Of a stretch of DNA of 64,000 nt, positions 33,890 to 42,384 are shown piece by piece. Every line of letters begins with the position of its first letter. Positions within the stretch are counted from its first letter, which is position 1. The stretch comes from CAKZQX01 sp034436755 (GTDB lineage: Bacteria; Chloroflexota; Chloroflexia; Chloroflexales; Chloroflexaceae), in NCBI GenBank assembly GCA_034436755.1, contig DAOTVB010000015.1:56516-120515 (forward strand), read 5' to 3'. The notes below the pieces were generated by a model that was not told where the DNA came from, searched no databases, and saw only the letters and a program-made list of their open reading frames with translations. The translations under genes were made by a program, and so were the position numbers.

Positions 33890-35044
33890 ATGCAGGCGTT
33901 TTTTGAGTTTGGGTTGGGGACGCGGGTACTCTACGACGTTGGCCTGGCGCGTGAGTGTGCGCAGGAGATAGAACGAATGGGCGCGCAACGCGTGCTGCTG
34001 GTAACGGACACGGGTATTGCCACCGCCGGGCTCCTTGAGCCGATCCAGGCAAGCCTGAGTAGTGCCGGTACCCATGTTGTAATCTTCGACCAGGTACCCG
34101 CGAACTCATCGGTCCAGGTGGTTGCGGATGGTGCGGCGCTGGCGCGTGAACAGGAGATTGATCTGCTGGTGGCAGTTGGTGGCGGTAGTCCGCTCGATAC
34201 GGCCAAGTGTATGCGCATTCTGCTGACGCATGGCGGCGATCTGCTGGACTACCAGGGCTACAATGTGCTGGAGCAGCCGCTGCTGCCGATGATTGCGATC
34301 CCCACGACCGCCGGAACCGGGAGCGAAGTGTCGCCCTTTGCCGTGATCCGCGATGAGACCACGCAGGTCAAGCTAACCTTTGCCAGCCCCTTCCTGGCCC
34401 CGACGCTGGCAATCCTCGACCCGGAACTGACCCGCACCCTGCCCGCGACCCTGACCGCCGCCACCGCGCTGGATGCATTGACGCATGCTATCGAGACGAT
34501 TGCCTCGAGCGAAAGTAACCCGATCAGCGATAGCCTGGCACTCGCGGCGATTGAGCGGGTCGCTCACCATCTGCGGGATGCCCTGCAGGATGGAACGAAT
34601 ATGGTCGCACGGGGGAACCTGCTGCTGGCCTCCTGTATGGCCGGGATCGCATTCTCAAGCGGGTTTCTGGGCGTGGTGCATGCGCTGGCGCACGCAACCG
34701 GGGGCAAGTTCTGTGTGCATCACGGGATGGCGAATGCGCTTTTTCTGCCCCACGGGATGCAGTTTAATGCGGCAGTTGTGCCGGAGCGTTATGTCAAAAT
34801 TGCGCAGGCCCTGGGCGTACCGAGCGCAGGCCGCAGCCAGGCCGAGGTGATTACGGACGGCATCGCGGCGGTACGCGCGTTATGCGCCGACGCGGGCATG
34901 CCCACCCGCCTGCGCGATCTGGATATACCGGAAGCGGCACTGGAGGAACTGGCCGAGATAGCGCTGACCGATGCCGCCATCTTCACCAACCCGCGTAGTG
35001 CCACACAAGAAGAGTTGCTGGAACTGCTGCGCGCGGCCTGGTGA
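33890..35044 (+). CDS. Iron-containing alcohol dehydrogenase
   Basis: A 384-residue group III dehydrogenase. The NAD(P) segment is VAVGGGSPLDTAKCMRI (G-G-G-S-x-x-D), followed by PTTAGTGSEVSPFAVIRD. The metal ligands appear in DALTHAIE (Asp, His), VVHALAHATGGKF (His) and HHGMANALFLP (His). It would interconvert an alcohol or butanol-type substrate and its aldehyde. It lies nine bases after the second degV gene, so it belongs to the fakA transcript; a link to acyl-chain metabolism (fatty aldehyde/alcohol) is inference. Confidence 0.9.
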   Translation: MQAFFEFGLGTRVLYDVGLARECAQEIERMGAQRVLLVTDTGIATAGLLEPIQASLSSAGTHVVIFDQVPANSSVQVVADGAALAREQEIDLLVAVGGGSPLDTAKCMRILLTHGGDLLDYQGYNVLEQPLLPMIAIPTTAGTGSEVSPFAVIRDETTQVKLTFASPFLAPTLAILDPELTRTLPATLTAATALDALTHAIETIASSESNPISDSLALAAIERVAHHLRDALQDGTNMVARGNLLLASCMAGIAFSSGFLGVVHALAHATGGKFCVHHGMANALFLPHGMQFNAAVVPERYVKIAQALGVPSAGRSQAEVITDGIAAVRALCADAGMPTRLRDLDIPEAALEELAEIALTDAAIFTNPRSATQEELLELLRAAW

Positions 35045-35084
35045 ATTGGGCGGGGCAGAGCGCCAGACATCGCGGGCCACATTT

Positions 35085-36278
35085 CTACTCCGTGGGAAAC
35101 AATACACTCCCCGGCTCAACACTGCTCCCCGCCGGCAGCGTAACCCCCGGCCCCAGGACCGCACCGCGCCGGCAGAGCACCTCCGGATCAAGCCGGTCAC
35201 CCACCTGGGCGGTAGACTGCACATCGGCAAAGATGCGCGACGGCAGCCGGGTAGCCGTTCCCAGACGCGCGCCGGTATCAAGCAGACTGTGCTGCACCAG
35301 GCAGTCATCCCCAACCACCGCACCGGCTCCCAGCATCGCATGTTCGATCACGCAGTTAGCGCCCACCGTAACTCCCGCCGCCAGCACCGAGCGTTCGATA
35401 ACCGTGTTTGCGCCGATCACAACGCCATCGCCAATAATTGCCGGTCCCGTGATGCGACTACCTGCGCCGATGCGGGCCTGCCCAACCGCTACTGCTCCGT
35501 TGAGCGTACTGGTCGCCGCGATGGTTGCTGCCGGATGCTGAACGGCGGGCCGGTCAGATTGCTGCTCCAGCAGAAACGCATTGGCAATCAGCGCCTCCCA
35601 GGGCGTACCCACCGGCACCCAGTGACCGGCGCAGAGCTGGTAGTGAACGGGATGCTCCGCGGCCAGCAGCGCAATCAGATCGGTCAGTTCATACTCGCCA
35701 CGGGGAGAGGGCCGGATACGCTCCAGCAGGGGGAAGACCGCCGCGTCGAAGTGGTAGATACCGGGATTCGCCAGCGCGCCGGGTTGCGCGTGGGGCGGCT
35801 TCTCGATAATGCGCTGCACCCGGTCATCGACAATATCCAGAATGCCAAACGCCTGCGGATCAGCCACGCGCAGGGCAGCCATGCTGTAACGCTCCCGGCA
35901 GATGTTCTCCAGGTCCACCCGGCTGATCAGGTTATCGCCGTAGAGCAGGAAAAAGGGCGCGTCTATCCGGCCCGCGACGGCCTGCAGCGCACTGGCGGTG
36001 CCGTTGACCTGCTGCTGCGGTACGTAGCGCAGTTCCATCCCCCGGTAGTCTGTACCAAAGTGCGCCTGGATATCGGCGGCACGGTAGCCCACCACCAGCG
36101 TGACATGCGTAACCAGTCCAACCAGTTCATCGAGGATATGGGCCAGCAGCGGACGACCAACCAGCGGAATAAGCGGCTTGGGCCGGTGCAGCGTGAGGGG
36201 CCGGGTACGCCGCGACTCACCGGCGACCAGGATCACGGCGTGGCGGGTCGAACATTGATCCGGGTTTGTCAATGGCAT
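35085..36278 (-). CDS. Sugar-1-phosphate nucleotidyltransferase with left-handed beta-helix
   Basis: A 397-residue enzyme of two parts. Residues 1-240 are a nucleotidyltransferase: AVILVAGESRRTRPLTLHRPKPLIPLVGRPLLAHIL holds the G-x-G-x-R-x-R-P-L-T variant and the lysine, and LLYGDNLIS the metal aspartate. Residues ~260-397 are hexapeptide repeats (GQARIGAGSRITGPAIIGDGVVIGANTVIERSVLAAGVTVGANCVIEHAMLGAGAVVGDD). It would make a UDP-, dTDP- or GDP-sugar; the substrate is not fixed. The start loop has E-S-R-R in place of the usual G-x-G-T-R, a modest oddity. GAGG precedes the ATG. It faces the alcohol dehydrogenase gene tail to tail. Confidence 0.87.
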   Translation of the reverse strand: MPLTNPDQCSTRHAVILVAGESRRTRPLTLHRPKPLIPLVGRPLLAHILDELVGLVTHVTLVVGYRAADIQAHFGTDYRGMELRYVPQQQVNGTASALQAVAGRIDAPFFLLYGDNLISRVDLENICRERYSMAALRVADPQAFGILDIVDDRVQRIIEKPPHAQPGALANPGIYHFDAAVFPLLERIRPSPRGEYELTDLIALLAAEHPVHYQLCAGHWVPVGTPWEALIANAFLLEQQSDRPAVQHPAATIAATSTLNGAVAVGQARIGAGSRITGPAIIGDGVVIGANTVIERSVLAAGVTVGANCVIEHAMLGAGAVVGDDCLVQHSLLDTGARLGTATRLPSRIFADVQSTAQVGDRLDPEVLCRRGAVLGPGVTLPAGSSVEPGSVLFPTE

Positions 36279-36447
36279 ATGCGCGCCTCACAGAGCCGGT
36301 ACTACTGCTTGTGCCAGGTTTGTGAAAAAAATAGCGGTGACTGACACGACATTATACTGCAAAAGCAGCTAATGAAAAAGCCCACTGCGGAGGTAGCACA
36401 CCGCAATGCGCTTCTGATTGGACGGGGGGAGCAGGCTAATAATGAAC

Positions 36448-36665
36448 AGGACTTACGCGGTCAGTTCCAAATCCGGCATGTGCCTGAATAAACGGCCCGA
36501 CTCGCCTCCGGCAGGGCGGAATAGAACATTCTTTTTCCGGAACATGTGGCACGGTGTGTCACATGTTCCGGAAAAAGACAGAAAAGTACCACGCTGCCGC
36601 AGGCGAAATACACCATTATCGGGAGCAAACGACCCGTTTGAATGCCCACCGCGCGCGTCGTGTAA
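36448..36665 (-). repeat. Dispersed palindromic element R6
   Basis: A reverse-orientation copy (~218 bp) in the 387-base gap between the nucleotidyltransferase start and the ANTAR regulator stop; the end abuts that stop codon. CGCCTCCGGCAGGGCGGAAT comes first and TACCACGCTGCCGCAGGCG last. The central palindrome (36531-36577) has quite different arms, CCGGAACATGTG and its complement inside TTTTTC...GAAAAA, with a GCACGGTGTGT middle. The remaining gap sequence has only a weak 5-bp hairpin near 36395. Confidence 0.88.
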
Positions 36666-37253
36666 TTAATAATCCGGGGTAATCTGCTGGGCCAGCAGGA
36701 TCGCCTGGGCGACTTCCTTCATCGACTTGCGGCTATTCATTGCGAGTTGTTGAATGCGGCGAAATGCCTCCGCCTCGCGCAGTCCCTGGCTATCCATCAG
36801 GTAGCCCTTGGCGCGTTCGATCACCTTGCGCGTCTCCAGCCGCTCTTGCAGTTGCGACAACTCCTGCTTGCGCGCATGCTGCTCCTGCCAGCGCGCACAG
36901 GCGACCTCAATGATCGGCATCAAGGTGCTCTCGTGGATCGGCTTGACCAGAAAGCCCAGCACACCGGCGTCACGCGCGCGGGATACCAGTTCCCGGTCAC
37001 TGGAGTTCGTAATCAAGATAACCGGAGCCAGCCCTTCATTCTGGAGCAACCGGGCAACCTCAATGCCGTCCATACGCGGCATATCGCGGTCGATTAACAC
37101 CACATCGGGCCGAAGCTGGCGGATCAAGAGAATGGCGCTCATCCCATCGCCGGCCTCACCAATAACCAGGTAGCCCAGATGCTCCAGCGTTTTGCGCAGG
37201 TTGGCGCGAATGGTCGACTCATCTTCCGCTATCAAAACGCGTTTGCCTGTCAT
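36666..37253 (-). CDS. ANTAR-domain response regulator
   Basis: A 195-residue two-domain regulator. Receiver (1-118): acidic residues in LIAEDESTIR, phosphoacceptor D55 in VVLIDRDMPRMDG, and K104 in FLVKPIHE. After a helical linker the C-terminal ANTAR domain (~130-190) reads LQERLETRKVIERAKGYLMDSQGLREAEAFRRIQQLAMNSRKSMKEVAQAIL. ANTAR proteins bind paired hairpins in leader RNA and prevent transcription termination, so this is an RNA-acting rather than DNA-acting regulator. GGAGG lies ten bases upstream. No kinase is adjacent, so its signal and RNA target are unknown. Confidence 0.92.
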   Translation of the reverse strand: MTGKRVLIAEDESTIRANLRKTLEHLGYLVIGEAGDGMSAILLIRQLRPDVVLIDRDMPRMDGIEVARLLQNEGLAPVILITNSSDRELVSRARDAGVLGFLVKPIHESTLMPIIEVACARWQEQHARKQELSQLQERLETRKVIERAKGYLMDSQGLREAEAFRRIQQLAMNSRKSMKEVAQAILLAQQITPDY

Positions 37254-37444
37254 TGATCGATGCCTCCAAACATCAATAAGCCCCTTGTCGCGCCGGTTCT
37301 ATGGGCGGCAAGGGGCAACCATGCACCAGATTCAGACATCGTAGCTTACAGGCCAGTATACCTGGTTGCTGCGGCGACAACAAGAGCCACAATATACAAA
37401 GTCACACCAGCGGCACTTGTGCAGGAGAATGGAGGAGTGGTGAC

Positions 37445-37604
37445 ATACAGATGTTATGCATTGCCCTGTGGACGGAGCTTTGCGCCTCCGGCAAGACGGA
37501 AGATTCCATAATAGAGCAACCCTCCATTGGTCGTATGCCGCCTTCAGGCGGTTGAGAGCGAATCCCGCAGAATTAGTTCACAACCAATGGAGGATTGTTA
37601 TATA
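37445..37604 (-). repeat. Decayed dispersed element with a different palindrome (R7b)
   Basis: It shows the family's GCGCCTCCGGCAAGACGGAAG arm, but the palindrome is CAACCCTCCATTGGT (37517-37531) with ACCAATGGAGGATTG (37583-37597), 14 of 15 matching. That palindrome encloses a second small hairpin, CCGCC-TTCA-GGCGG. The rear GC arm is missing because element R7 begins immediately after. It occupies part of the 580-base gap between the ANTAR gene and the Yip1-like gene. Confidence 0.65.
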
Positions 37605-37822
37605 CAGGATTTACGCGGTCGGTTCCAAATCAGGCATCTACCTGGACAACCGGCCCGATTCGCCTCCGGCAGGGTGGAAGCCAACAGATCTTTTTCACAG
37701 AAAAATTCACGTTGTAAATTTTTCTGTGAAAAAGATAAAGAAGTACCATGCTGCCGCAGGCGAAGCTGCCGTTCACCGGGTGAAACGTCCGGTTTGATGA
37801 ACCACCGCATAACTCGTGTAGT
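37605..37822 (-). repeat. Dispersed palindromic element R7
   Basis: A full reverse copy (~218 bp). Its palindrome (37690-37734) has arms CTTTTTCACAGAAAAATT and the matching return with CTGTGAAAAAG; the A-to-G change in one arm is mirrored by T-to-C in the other. The GC arms and the CCACCGCATAACTCGTGT end are intact. It lies beside the stop codon of the Yip1-like gene. Confidence 0.88.
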
Positions 37823-37834
37823 TGTAACCCACAC

Positions 37835-38515
37835 TCAGGGCGCAATCAGCGCCAGGCAGGTGCCGTTGCCCACACTCGCCAGCGCATTGGGCAGGGGGAA
37901 ACAACTGGCAACCGTCGCACTGGTTGCGGGCAGGGCGGCACCGCTAGCCAGACCAAGCACAACCAGGAAAATGACCAGCGCCAGACCAGCGCCCCCGGCA
38001 ACCGTCAATGCTTTGTTTTGATTAAGCTCCGGGTCGGTCAGGAAAAATGCATACGCTGTGTAGATCACGTAGGCAATCAGGCCAATCGCAACGGGCTGAT
38101 AGAGGCAGCCAATCCGGGCAATACTGCCAACCGCGGCATTAAGGCCGAGAATCGGCACCGTATAGAGCGCAGTGGTGTAGATAATCTCATCCTGGGCAAA
38201 TGAACTCCCCTGCTGGCGGCCCAGTGCATTCAGCACAAAGGCAAAGATAAAAAACGCACCAAAGGGTGTCACCAGGGCAAACAGCAACTTCAGGAAGGCA
38301 TAGGGTACCGCCGCAATAAAGGGCGACAGGCCCGCAATCAGGCCAAACACAAAGGCAAACAGCGCTGCCACAACCGACACCGCGCTCACAAAAATCAGCG
38401 CCTCGCGCATCCCGCCTTCTTTCTGAAACCGCCTGAAAGTCTCCGCTTCCGGCTTCCGCAATATCGCCAGGCCCCGGTCAAGCTGGGCGCTGAGCGACGT
38501 GTCCCGAACGATCAT
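37835..38515 (-). CDS. Yip1-domain membrane protein, copy A
   Basis: A 226-residue membrane protein with five hydrophobic helices after a ~50-residue cytoplasmic start. GGMREALIFVSAVSVVAALFAFVFGL, FALVTPFGAFFIFAFVLNALGRQQG and AQDEIIYTTALYTVPILGLNAAVGSI give the Yip1 pattern, with the conserved Gly/Gln loop and Tyr-Pro helix. Role unknown. A perfect AGGAGG eight bases before the ATG makes MIVRDTS the start, rather than the GTG two codons earlier. Similar to the protein at 38903; the two are a tandem duplication. Confidence 0.75.
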   Translation of the reverse strand: MIVRDTSLSAQLDRGLAILRKPEAETFRRFQKEGGMREALIFVSAVSVVAALFAFVFGLIAGLSPFIAAVPYAFLKLLFALVTPFGAFFIFAFVLNALGRQQGSSFAQDEIIYTTALYTVPILGLNAAVGSIARIGCLYQPVAIGLIAYVIYTAYAFFLTDPELNQNKALTVAGGAGLALVIFLVVLGLASGAALPATSATVASCFPLPNALASVGNGTCLALIAP

Positions 38516-38796
38516 GGCCACTTCCTCCTCTGCTATGCAACACGAGCTTTACCCTTATCCGCTACTGCTACCGTCAGCCGGGGCCCGCACGAGACGAGCC
38601 GCGCAGAGCTAAATGCCCGACCCTACCGGGCACCTCCGTCTTCGGGTTGATCTCCCTGATAAAAAGAGCAACCGGCGGCAGCAGGACAGCACGCTGGGGG
38701 CGCACAGGCCGCGATAAACTGGTTCTGTAACGGTCAATGCGCTCTGGCCTATTGTAACAAAGTTTTCCGCATCCGTTGTCAGACCACAACATACGC

Positions 38797-38827
38797 AAAG
38801 GGGTCGCGTCAATAACGCGACCCCTTT
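38797..38827 (-). terminator. Perfect 13-bp hairpin between the Yip1-like genes
   Basis: AAAGGGGTCGCGT and ACGCGACCCCTTT pair perfectly with a 5-base loop, 76 bases after the stop of copy B. TTT follows on both strands. A second short hairpin TGCCCG/CGGGCA lies at 38614-38632. The rest of the 387-base gap shows nothing further that I can name. Confidence 0.75.
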
Positions 38828-38902
38828 GAACTGCTCCCAGCACGCCCGGCAGAGCGGACGACCGGGCGTGTCATACCATTTGCAGACCCTGGTCAGATGG
38901 TT

Positions 38903-39472
38903 CTACGCGACGTAAAAAATCGAAAACACCACCCCGGTGACGATCCAGTAGGCAACGAGCGCTGCGACCACCGAAATGACCGCTTTCGTCGTATCGGTCA
39001 GGTTCATGCTGGAGCGCGATGCCAGATAGGCCAGGTAGAGCATATACAGGCTCAGGATGAGTACGACGGTGGGAATAAAGATAATGTTAAAGAGCGGAAT
39101 ATTACTCATAATGCCATTCACGGCCATAATTGGGGCCGCGTAGAGCGCAATGGTGTAAAACACCTCATCCTGCGTTCCGGTACCACCCTGCTGCTTGCCC
39201 ACCCAGTAGAGCACGTAGGAGAATGCAAAAAAGCCGACAATGGGCGTAATAAAGCCACCCAGCAGCCGCAGCAACGCATATCCGAAGCCGCCGAACAGAC
39301 CAAACACAAAGGCAACAATCGCCGCCAGTGCCGCCGCCACCCCGACATAGACCAGCGCCTCGCGCATGCCGCCGCGCTTTTCGTACTGCTCAAACGTCGC
39401 CACGCTGGGCCGGGTCAGAACATTAATGCTCTGATTGAGCATCTCATCAATGGATACACCCTGAACGATCAT
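38903..39472 (-). CDS. Yip1-domain membrane protein, copy B
   Basis: A 189-residue membrane protein with five hydrophobic helices. GGMREALVYVGVAAALAAIVAFVFGLFGG, GGFITPIVGFFAFSYVLYWVGKQQGGTG and TQDEVFYTIALYAAPIMAVNGI match copy A segment by segment. AAGGAGGAG in front of MIVQGVS decides the start; longer in-frame versions are unsupported. It has a terminator-like hairpin after it, so copies A and B are probably separate transcripts despite their adjacency. Confidence 0.75.
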   Translation of the reverse strand: MIVQGVSIDEMLNQSINVLTRPSVATFEQYEKRGGMREALVYVGVAAALAAIVAFVFGLFGGFGYALLRLLGGFITPIVGFFAFSYVLYWVGKQQGGTGTQDEVFYTIALYAAPIMAVNGIMSNIPLFNIIFIPTVVLILSLYMLYLAYLASRSSMNLTDTTKAVISVVAALVAYWIVTGVVFSIFYVA

Positions 39473-39723
39473 AACCAACTCCTCCTTATACATAAACCGG
39501 CCACGGATAAAGATATGCGTAACTGCCACAGACCGGACGGCGTTATGGTTGCGCCACACGCCGTCATTAATCTGCAGCGCTCCTTTGCATATTGTAGCAA
39601 AAACTGGCACCTTTTGTACAGTTATGCAATTTTCTCGTCTGCTGTGTATGTCCCGACGCGCTTCACTCTATTAGCTGTATTATATGATACGCAATACTGT
39701 GCATAAACGTTGCATACGGCCAG

Positions 39724-39763
39724 GGGTTACGGGTTACGGGTTACGGGTTACGGGTTACGGGTT
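39724..39763 (+). repeat. Telomere-like GGGTTAC heptamer array (possible G-quadruplex)
   Basis: Five perfect GGGTTAC units plus GGGTT, preceded by one extra G. Six evenly spaced GGG runs with four-base loops meet the standard rule for a G-quadruplex on the plus strand. It lies about 210 bases upstream of rph, inside the 500-base gap after the Yip1-like gene. The frame of rph is open through it, but the rph start is downstream. Confidence 0.95.
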
Positions 39764-39802
39764 GGCGTGTGGGGGACGGCTATGTTATGATGCATTTCAT
39801 GC

Positions 39803-39942
39803 ACAGGAGTTACGTGGTGCGGCCTATTCTGGCCTGGTGACAACCCTGAACGCCGGCTGCGCCTGCGGCAGGATGGTACTCTTTTTCTGCCACCCTGCCG
39901 GCGGCGAAAAGCACTCGCTCGGGGAGAACCACGCAACTCGTA
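39803..39942 (+). repeat. Dispersed element R8, deleted for the palindrome
   Basis: A forward copy of about 140 bp. The GAGTTACGTGGTGC end, CGCCTGCGGCAGGATGGTAC, CCACCCTGCCGGCGGCG and ACCACGCAACTCGTA end are all present, but the two GC arms are separated by only TCTTTTTCTG, so the central palindrome is missing. It shows that the palindrome can be lost as one unit. The end is 30 bases before rph. Confidence 0.8.
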
Positions 39943-39971
39943 TCGGTCACGAACACTATGTAGAGGAGCGA

Positions 39972-40706
39972 ATGATGCCACGTCACGATGGGCGACGGCC
40001 GGAGCAGTTGCGCCCGGTGCAAATCACGCCCGAGGCGGCACCCTACGCCGAGGGTTCGGCCCTGATCGAAATGGGTGCCACGCGGGTGCTCTGTACCGCC
40101 AGTGTTGAGCCCACAATTCCCGGCTGGCTGCGCGGGCAGGGGCGCGGCTGGATCACGGGTGAATATGCGCTGCTGCCCCGCTCAACCCTTACCCGCACCC
40201 GCCGCGAGCGCAATGGTGCCGGCGGACGCACGCAGGAGATCCAGCGGCTGATCGGGCGTGCCCTGCGTGCCGCAGTTGACCTGACGGTGCTGGGCGAGCA
40301 GATGATCATCGTTGACTGCGATGTGCTGCAGGCCGATGGCGGGACACGGACTGCCGCGATTACGGGCGGGTATGTGGCCCTGGCTCTGGCCCTGCGGCAC
40401 ATGCATACTGCCGGCCGGTTAGAGATCAACCCGCTGCACCAGGCCATTGCGGCCGTCAGCGTCGGGGTGGTGGGCGGCGAGATTCTGCTGGACCTGGACT
40501 ACAGCGAGGACAGTCAGGCGGATGTCGATTGCAACGTGGTGCAGACCGGCGCGGGCGAACTGGTGGAAGTCCAGAGCACGGCGGAAGGCACACCTATCAA
40601 GCGCGAGCAACTGGATCGGCTGCTGGACCGCGCCGGGCAGGGCATCACCGAACTGCTGGCGCTGCAGCGCGCAGTCCTGGAGCTACCGCAGTCCGCTATC
40701 GAGTAA
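39972..40706 (+). CDS. rph: Ribonuclease PH
   Basis: A 244-residue phosphorolytic 3'-5' exoribonuclease that trims tRNA precursors. HDGRRPEQLRPVQI is the family start, GATRVLCTASVE and GRGWITGEYALLPRST the active-site region, TRRERNGAGGRTQEIQRLIGRALRAAVDL the RNA-binding signature with its Arg residues, and DCDVLQADGGTRTAAITGGYVAL the phosphate site. GAGGAG precedes two consecutive ATGs; I chose the first. A long in-frame extension upstream encodes repeats (GYGLRVTGYG from the heptamer array) and is rejected. Confidence 0.95.
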   Translation: MMPRHDGRRPEQLRPVQITPEAAPYAEGSALIEMGATRVLCTASVEPTIPGWLRGQGRGWITGEYALLPRSTLTRTRRERNGAGGRTQEIQRLIGRALRAAVDLTVLGEQMIIVDCDVLQADGGTRTAAITGGYVALALALRHMHTAGRLEINPLHQAIAAVSVGVVGGEILLDLDYSEDSQADVDCNVVQTGAGELVEVQSTAEGTPIKREQLDRLLDRAGQGITELLALQRAVLELPQSAIE

Positions 40707-40837
40707 CTGCGGCGCACAAACCCAATAGTTTACCGATTTTAACAGTCTATCGGGCCGCATGGCTCACCAAACGGTAGATTGGTATGCTATAATAGTACCC
40801 AATACCCGGTTCGTATGCGTAACTGGAGAGGCCAGCA

Positions 40838-42088
40838 ATGCTGGAAGACTTTAAGCGGGAAGAGGGTCTGCGCCACTTCCATCGAGGATTAACCCTTGAA
40901 CGCGCCAACCGCGTCATGGAGGCCGTTGAAGCCTATCGGCAGGCCGTGGCCCACTATCCACACCTGCGCGAGGCCCACGATGCGCTGGGCTTTTACTATC
41001 AGCGCCATGGGTTACTGGCGAAGGCCGCCGATGAGTTTCGCATTGTCACCAACCTTGATGGGGACTTTCTCTCCTTCTTTAACCTGGGCTATGTCCTGAT
41101 CGAGCTGGAACGGTATGAAGAAGCCCTGGAAACATTTCAGCGCTGCCTCCAGTTTGCCCCGGAAGACTCGGCCACACACTATGAACTGGGGTTGATCCAC
41201 TTCTCGCGGGGCGAGTTTGGCGCCGCGCTGGAACATCTGCAGCGGCCGCTGCGGAGTTATCCGGAAGACTGGGAAGTACACAATCTGATCGGGAAGTGCC
41301 ATCTGGAACTGCGCCAGTATGACGAAGCGCTCAGTGCCTTTGGACGAGCGCTGATACTGGCCCACATCCCCGAGACCCAGGCTATTCTCCTCGAAAACAT
41401 CAACACGGTTGAACGCTATCGCGAGTTTCGTAATCTCAACAGTACCAAAGATCAGGTCTATGCGCAGGATGGCGTGGTCTACCTGGGATCGGCCCAGGAC
41501 GATGGACTCAGCATTACCGCCGCCCAGGACTACCACTTCACCTATCCCGATATCGGGACGACCGTCCAGCGCCTGCTGGCGCTGCATCAGGGATGTCGCT
41601 GGCATTTTACTGCGGTCGTGGCGGTCGATAAGCTGGCCTACCCGCTGGCCGTCAGCCTCAGCCAGTTGTTGAACCTGCCCCTGCGGGCGGTGACTGAACT
41701 CAACCCGGACGATACCGCCCTGCTGGTGATGGCCGTGGCGCGCGAGGCCGAACTGCTGGCGCTGACCATCGAACGCGCCCCTTGCCAGAGCGTGTCGTTC
41801 TGTATGGGGCTCAACTGGTTGCGCCACAACAAGATTCTGCCCGATGTGATCGGGATTGTGGCACAGGAAGCATGCAGCGTGCCCTGGGAGGCCGAACTGC
41901 GCCGCCTCCGCGCCGATGGTGCGCCCGCCGCCCAGATCGACGCCTGTCTGGACTATGCCATCAGCGCAATTGATCAGGCCGTCCGCGAAACTCCGCTTGA
42001 TGCCAACCTGCCGCGTCAGGTGCGCTACTACACCCGTAATCACCGCCGTCTGACCTTCTCGCTACTCCACGAGCAGACGGTTGTGTGA
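40838..42088 (+). CDS. TPR protein with unassigned C-terminal domain
   Basis: A 416-residue cytoplasmic protein. Residues ~10-180 are four to five tetratricopeptide repeats (EAVEAYRQAVAHYPHLREAHDALG, EALETFQRCLQFAPEDSATHYELG, EALSAFGRALILAH). The remainder (YVLGSAQDD... to the end) has alternating strands and helices, with GTTVQRLLALHQGCRWHFTAVVAVDKLAYPLAVSLSQLL and DDTALLVMAVAREAELLAL. It faintly recalls a phosphoribosyltransferase-like Rossmann fold, but I cannot assign it. A TATAAT at 40788-40793 is a likely -10 box. The gene stands alone after rph. Confidence 0.7.
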   Translation: MLEDFKREEGLRHFHRGLTLERANRVMEAVEAYRQAVAHYPHLREAHDALGFYYQRHGLLAKAADEFRIVTNLDGDFLSFFNLGYVLIELERYEEALETFQRCLQFAPEDSATHYELGLIHFSRGEFGAALEHLQRPLRSYPEDWEVHNLIGKCHLELRQYDEALSAFGRALILAHIPETQAILLENINTVERYREFRNLNSTKDQVYAQDGVVYLGSAQDDGLSITAAQDYHFTYPDIGTTVQRLLALHQGCRWHFTAVVAVDKLAYPLAVSLSQLLNLPLRAVTELNPDDTALLVMAVAREAELLALTIERAPCQSVSFCMGLNWLRHNKILPDVIGIVAQEACSVPWEAELRRLRADGAPAAQIDACLDYAISAIDQAVRETPLDANLPRQVRYYTRNHRRLTFSLLHEQTVV

Positions 42089-42184
42089 GGCGTTGACGCG
42101 TGCCGGATTACACCGCACCGCTCCGGCTTATCACCAAACTTCTCCATAGTCCATAGCTTCATTTTATAACTTTTCACCGTCACC

Positions 42185-42376
42185 CGCCTTACCTGGTCGG
42201 TTCCAAACGGGGCGTTTCACCCGGTGAACGGCAGCAGCGCCTGCGGCAGCATGGTACACTTTGTATTCTTTTTCAAGAAAATTCACAATGTGAATTTTCT
42301 TGAAAAAGATCGGGGTTTTGCTACCCTGACGGAGGCGAAATCTCCTGCCGGGTTGATGACCGCGCAACACCTGTTA
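42185..42376 (+). repeat. Dispersed palindromic element R9
   Basis: A forward copy (~192 bp), first of three in the 785-base gap between the TPR gene and the UvdE-like gene. The palindrome (42268-42308) has arms CTTTTTCAAGAAAATTCAC and the matching return around AAT; CAAG/CTTG replaces the more usual CACA/TGTG in both arms. Right arm is CCCTGACGGAGGCG and the end ACCGCGCAACACCTGTTA. Confidence 0.88.
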
Positions 42377-42384
42377 CAGTTACC

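Noticed and set aside
34971..36344. A 457-codon plus-strand frame opposite the nucleotidyltransferase
   Set aside because: It is antisense to clear hexapeptide repeats and a catalytic domain on the minus strand.
39684..39971. A longer RNase PH starting upstream through the GGGTTAC array
   Set aside because: The family N-terminus (HDGRRPEQLRP) and GAGGAG site lie at 39972; the upstream part is repeat sequence.
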